64,000 bases of DNA from Lamellibrachia satsuma. Lineage: Eukaryota > Annelida > Polychaeta > Sabellida > Siboglinidae. Of the stretch, positions 60,670-64,000 are shown piece after piece. The stretch covers positions 4,294,001 to 4,358,000 of the forward strand of contig BSQZ01000038.1 in NCBI GenBank assembly GCA_033239005.1, read 5' to 3'. The notes under the pieces are model-generated. The model did not search any database. It saw only the letters and a program-made list of their open reading frames with translations, and was not told where the DNA came from. Numbering within the stretch: position 1 is the first letter of the stretch; each line of letters begins with the position of its first letter. Both the position numbers and the translations under genes were made by a program.

Positions 60670-63600
60670 TATATATTAATATATATATATAATATAAACC
60701 AACAATATTTATGTTAGGCTTTTGGCTTGCATGTTTAGAATCTCGATTCTTTCAAGCATATCTATATTCTTACGATATGGTCTCCAAGCTTGTATACTGA
60801 ACTCTAAACGAGGTCTAACTATTGCTTTACATAGAGGTATAATTAACTATTGCTTTACAAAGAGGTAATTAGCTTTTTTTCTTCGTATGCTATATTTCGT
60901 CTAATCAACTCAAGAATTTTATTACCCTTTGAAGCTGCAATACCACACTGCTCTAAAACTTTAATATCAGTACTTATTGTAACTACTAAGTCTTTTCTTT
61001 TACAGTAGTACCCAGAACAGTATCTCCCATTTTAAAGTTTACAATTTCCCATATCCTGTATGTAGGCATTTACATTTCCCAAAATTTAACAACATCTGCC
61101 ATTTCTCAGACCATTTAACTAATTTGTCAAGATCGTTTTGTAAATGTTGTTTATCACCATCATTGCTAACCTTTCTTTCTGTAATTCTCTGACTTATTTC
61201 TTGAACCCTTGTTAAATAATGGTATGATGTTTGCTTCTTTCCATTCAAACGGAACAACTCCCTCTTTTAATGACAACTTGAGCACTCTTGCAAGTTGTAT
61301 TCTGATTTGGTCTAATGTTTCCATTAGTAGTTTTGGGGAATTCCATCCACTCCAGGTGATTTATTGTCCTTCATTGCCTTTATTTTCTTAGCTACCATTT
61401 CTGGAATTACAATTAACTGCCCCAAATAATCTGATCTAGCCTGCTGAAATTTAGCATCTGGAACTGGTAATGAACTAATATCCTCTCTGGTAACACTGAA
61501 CTGAAGTAACCATTTAGGTCTTCCACCATTAAAAAACCTTTTCATATTATATTTCCAGCACTGTCTTCTAGTGGTCCAACCTTGTCTTGTACGTTTTGTT
61601 TACTCCTGACATATGCATCATTTTTTATGTTGCATGCTAATTTTTTTTAGATTGTCTAACTCGTAGCTGCATTAAGCGCCTCTTTGTAATTTGTGTAGTC
61701 TTCATCCTTTCTGGTACACCTATAAACCCTCCACATAGTTTGCTTGTACGCTATTTTTCTAATAGCTTCTTTTGATAAGTGTTTCTTTCTAGACTGTTTT
61801 CCTTGGTTTTTGATCAATGATATTACATATTTCAGAATATTCCAAAGTTCAATTGCGGTCTTATATCTCAGCATGTCATTCCAATCTAGCTTTGCGAAGT
61901 ATTTTCTCATATCTTTATATTTACCTTTGTGGAAGTTTCTCCTGCATTTTTATTTGTATTTTCTGGATGTCAAAATGTATTTGATTATGATGACCGTTAC
62001 CAAATGGCTCATGTATTTTGGATTTGTCCACTAATTAATTTTGTGAAGACAACACTAAATCTAATACATTCTCTCCCTTGGTTGGTTGAGGAAGGAAGCT
62101 ATCCTGGATTAAAAATAGAAACTGTTGGTTCTCAACCCCTGTACTCTCTACAGATTTCCATTGTATGTGTCCGTTGTATGTGTCCATTGTATGCGTCCAT
62201 GGCTGAAATGTGTCATTATGATACATTCTCCTTTACTCACTTCTTTTATAGTGTTTTGTATTTTTCTGTTATCCTCTTCATTTATGTTTGGACTTCGATA
62301 AACTAATCCAATCGTTAATGTTGAATTTCCTCTAACTAAAATGCACCAGCTTCATCGCAATTTTCTTCCCTTTCTTCCCTTTGAATTTGTAAGCCTGAAT
62401 AGATTCTATAAATATAAAAAAATGACTCCCCCTCCCCTTCTTCCTATTCGATCTCTCCTAAACATTACGTATCCTGTTAGTCCTAATTCAGCATCTGATA
62501 TGTCTTTGTTGGCCCACAATTCGGTTATACCAATTATGTGAGGGTTAATATCGTATATGTTTAATTCGTTTTTCTTATTTACTAAGCTCCTTGAATTTAA
62601 ACACACGCATTTATTTATAATCAGCTTCAGACATTTTTTTTGGACATGTTTAACCGGTTTGTGTGTCCTATTGGTCTCTTGTCCTGTTTGAGACACCTAT
62701 AAGTAACCCCCCCGTGCTTCTAGTTCAAACAATGCTTGTTACCAAAAATATCTCATATGCTTCCCATGCCACTGTCTACTGCTGCATGACTAAGTATGTG
62801 TGATATTTGTGTCGTCAAGTTAGGCATTCTCAGAAAGAGGGAAATTAAAGAATGGGTAAAAAACCCGTAACAGGGTTTTGGGTGCAAATTGGAAATTTAA
62901 TCACTTATTTTGGTGGACGATTAGATCTGCCTCGGATCATGCTGAAAAAGGTTTCGTTAAATTTCGAGACCGGCTACTGTCAACATCGCAACTCACCTGC
63001 ATGACCTCAGGGGGCAGCACCGGGCACTCAACGCCAGCAGAGTTTATGGCTGCGAAGTTGATCTGCTGGAACTGGGACGGAGGAAATCGCTTCTTGATCT
63101 GTTCAAGAGCGGCATCTATTTGCTTCTGTGTGCCTGGAACAGTGGTCAGAGCATTGACGTAACACGTGGAGAACTGTCACCAAACTTCGTTACGAGAGAA
63201 CAAATACACCAGTGAATACAAAGTGGCTCTAGGCCAACAAGTAATCAACTAAGTTGGTCACCTTCACCTTTTATCCCTTGACTGTGATTGTCACACGGGT
63301 GCCATTTCCAGTCTCTTCCAGCTTCCTGTGTTTTCTGCTGTGTGTAGTAGGGTCAACAAGCTTTGCTTGATCCACTCCTGTATTTTATCCAGCCAGTCTC
63401 TGATGGCCCTGTCTCCGCTTACCCTCTAGGGTGCCTTGCAAGATGCCTTTTGAAATGGTGTTGGCGCTACCTACTTTATTTTGAAAGTGGTGCCACCTAG
63501 TGGATTGGCATGCAGTATGACGCACTAAAAATTTCTGGTATAACAGTTCTTGCACTTGGCACAATTACAGATATGCCAGCAGCTCTGTTGAACAACAATC

Positions 63601-63983
63601 ATTCTGTTCCCAAACTTTCGATGGTGCCCTGTATTTGAACTGGACATGCTCTTGCCTAAACCTTGCTCACCTTCGAGACAAACCACTTGCAGTTCTTTGG
63701 TGTATGGCTTGCGCTTGATCGTGATCTCAATGCCCGACCGATCCTTCAGGATGTTGATGTTCTTGCCATTGCGTCCAATCAGCCGTCCACACAACTCAGA
63801 CGGGAAGTCAAACTCGTAGACGATGTGGTTGCGACGTCTTGTCGTGCGACCCCCTGATGATGGGGTGGACTGTTGCTGCTGTTGAGGTGAGGACTGTCGC
63901 TGCTTTGGTTTTTGCTTTGGGGTTGTGTCGCTTTCGTTAATGACACCATCGACCATGCTGCCACGACCACTGTCTGCTGACAC
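54293..63983 (-). CDS. AKAP1: AKAP1-like KH and Tudor domain protein, 7 exons, 5' end outside window
   Basis: A-kinase anchor protein 1 tethers kinase and mRNA at the mitochondrial outer membrane. Seven exons join in phase: 63983-63671, 63133-62997, 60308-60128, 58012-57865, 57013-56946, 55697-55561 and 54352-54293. They total 1044 nt, 347 residues plus TAG. In order they give a low-complexity basic/Q-rich linker, a KH domain (FPSELCGRLIGRNGKNI with its GxxG loop), a helical linker, and an extended Tudor domain (EGVTVDIIV, HVFVQQPTHAMYPLL, VGVICAAPMYGGWYRSQIV, CDIKFVDFGGY, LRQIRSDFTTLPFQAVEC). The C-terminus INLFLLSRDQIIFVNRELV ends in RWLET. The domain order and wording match animal AKAP1. 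The N-terminal targeting region and PKA-binding helix would lie right of base 64000, so those functions cannot be checked here. Confidence 0.92.
54795..54866. repeat. 23-bp tandem repeat, three copies
   Basis: The unit is TTCATTAGTAGCACAGTAAACAG with the first copy slightly different. It lies in the AKAP1-like intron. Confidence 0.88.
55561..55697 (-). CDS. AKAP1: AKAP1-like exon
   Basis: The exon encodes DMETFQPEAAAVLEELVHGQ then PLQLEVIAHEEDGVPYINLF and LLSRDQ, the SN-like part of the extended Tudor. The acceptor is CTGTACCTACAG and the donor CAG|GTATGA. Phases are 1 to 0. Confidence 0.93.
56946..57013 (-). CDS. AKAP1: AKAP1-like exon
   Basis: This 68-nt exon encodes SDFTTLPFQAVECYLANLAP, the conserved DF-LPFQA-EC strand of extended Tudor domains. 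The acceptor is GTCCTTCAG and the donor AAGG|GTGAGT. Phases are 2 to 1. Confidence 0.93.
57086..57192. repeat. 15-bp tandem repeat, about seven copies
   Basis: The unit is GGTCATTGTGAAGCT with GATGCT/GTGGAGCT variants, in the AKAP1-like intron. Confidence 0.85.
57320..57482. repeat. 81-bp tandem duplication
   Basis: Two copies of AATTTGATGTTATCTATTTA, then TGAATATCAACCTTGGC and ACTTGACTCTAAACATT with about two differences. Confidence 0.92.
57865..58012 (-). CDS. AKAP1: AKAP1-like exon: Tudor barrel
   Basis: The exon encodes VGVICAAPMYGGWYRSQIVQ then TYPDTDECDIKFVDFGGYMS, including the aromatic-cage strand FVDFGGY and ending LRQIR. The acceptor is CATGTTGACAG and the donor CAG|GTGAGT. It is 148 nt, phases 1 to 2. 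Confidence 0.95.
58296..59300. repeat. 27-bp minisatellite, about 37 copies, with a 459-bp higher-order unit
   Basis: The unit is TTGTCTAGCAGACCGTATCC then AACAAGT. The rare variant TTGCATAGCA occurs at 58651 and 59110, 459 bp or 17 units apart. Frames are open on both strands (SSRPYPTSL, LADHIQQVC, LVGYGLLDK) and are not genes. It lies in an AKAP1-like intron. Confidence 0.97.
60128..60308 (-). CDS. AKAP1: AKAP1-like exon: start of extended Tudor
   Basis: The exon encodes LSLPEGVTVDIIVSSVVAPN then HVFVQQPTHAMYPLLDRQNQ and MLLCYNQDG ending PRPLEG. It aligns with the LPDG-V-VIV-FVQQ-TH block of AKAP1. The acceptor is TTTTATTGCAG and the donor GAGG|GTAATG. Phases are 0 to 1. Confidence 0.95.
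60640..60692. repeat. AT/AC microsatellite
   Basis: An (AT)n run followed by ACACACAC and further AT repeats, next to the 3' end of the LINE copy. Confidence 0.85.
60715..62640 (-). mobile_element. CR1-like LINE with endonuclease and RT pieces, RT core deleted
   Basis: Reading down the minus strand: endonuclease start CLNSRSLVNKKNELNIYDIN, ELGLTGYVMFRRDRIGRRGG; endonuclease end PTKGENVLDLVLSSQ and GNGHHNQIHFDI; linker TMWRVYRCTRKDEDYTNYKE; RT start AKKIKAMKDNKSPGVDGIP, VVPFEWKEANIIPLF, GSRNKSENYR. Then directly post-catalytic KVSNDGDKQHLQNDLDKLVK, WSEKWQMLLNFGKCKCLHTG, and thumb VLEQCGIAASKGNKILELIR. The part with the YADD catalytic motif is missing between NYR and KVSN near 61170. Several frameshifts and stops. 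It lies antisense-free, in the same orientation as the AKAP1-like host intron (60308-62997). Confidence 0.88.
62997..63133 (-). CDS. AKAP1: AKAP1-like exon: post-KH helix
   Basis: The exon encodes TQKQIDAALEQIKKRFPPSQ then FQQINFAAINSAG and ECPVLPPEVMQ, the helix that closes the KH domain and the linker to Tudor. The acceptor is CTGTTCCAG and the donor CAG|GTGAGT. It is 137 nt, ending in phase 0. Confidence 0.9.
63671..63983 (-). CDS. AKAP1: AKAP1-like exon: linker and KH domain
   Basis: The exon has acceptor GTTGCCACCAG and donor GAAG|GTGAGC. It encodes a Ser/Gln-rich linker (QQQQQ run), a basic TTRRRNH patch, then the KH domain with IGRNGKN as the GxxG RNA-binding loop and KELQVVCLEG as the last strand. 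It ends in phase 1, matching the next exon. The open frame beyond 63671 is intron read-through. Confidence 0.92.
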
Positions 63984-64000
63984 CTGGTGGCAACAAAAAT

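Overview
This is a window of a eukaryotic nuclear genome. Genes are split by GT/AG introns, coding exons are short (37 to 316 bp), and the DNA is AT-rich and crowded with minisatellites, MITEs, SINEs and decayed retrotransposons. There is no operon or ribosome-binding-site structure. Gene content and repeat types suggest a marine invertebrate, most likely a lophotrochozoan such as a mollusc; that assignment is inference. Nearly all long open frames are artefacts of tandem repeats whose period is a multiple of three.

Two conserved genes could be assembled exon by exon with consistent splice phases, and both lie on the minus strand. (1) UXS1, UDP-glucuronate decarboxylase: eleven exons from the start codon at 24971 down to 3645 (384 codons). 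The last C-terminal exon is not found and probably lies left of base 1. (2) An AKAP1-like KH/Tudor protein at the right end: seven exons from 63983 down to a stop at 54293 (347 residues). Its N-terminal half lies beyond the right edge.

Between them are two small GC-rich two-exon genes: minus strand 37235-34191 (150 residues) and plus strand 46417-49438 (168 residues). They share the motif PAFxxVPxxxVDEIxxRLT and appear to be head-to-head diverged paralogues of unknown function. The interval between them (37.5-40.4 kb) holds a decayed DNA transposon with inverted ends, a SAP-like exon at one end and a convergent two-exon remnant at the other, resembling ISL2EU/YqaJ-type elements. The intron of the minus-strand paralogue carries an antisense OTU-protease remnant, a 29-bp minisatellite and a CxxC zinc-finger fragment.

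Other mobile DNA: a hAT-like element with a perfect 8-bp target duplication in a UXS1 intron, a TA-flanked element with a second MITE nested in it, a full copy of that MITE at 50.8 kb, a Harbinger-like MITE at 27.2 kb, a fold-back transposase fragment at 29.4-30.6 kb, two tRNA-derived SINEs, and four CR1-like LINE fragments.

The most unusual structure is in UXS1: the 3' splice site plus the first ~29 coding bases of the exon encoding the NAD-binding glycine loop is repeated twelve more times in a ~90-bp tandem array directly upstream of the real exon (11739-12890).
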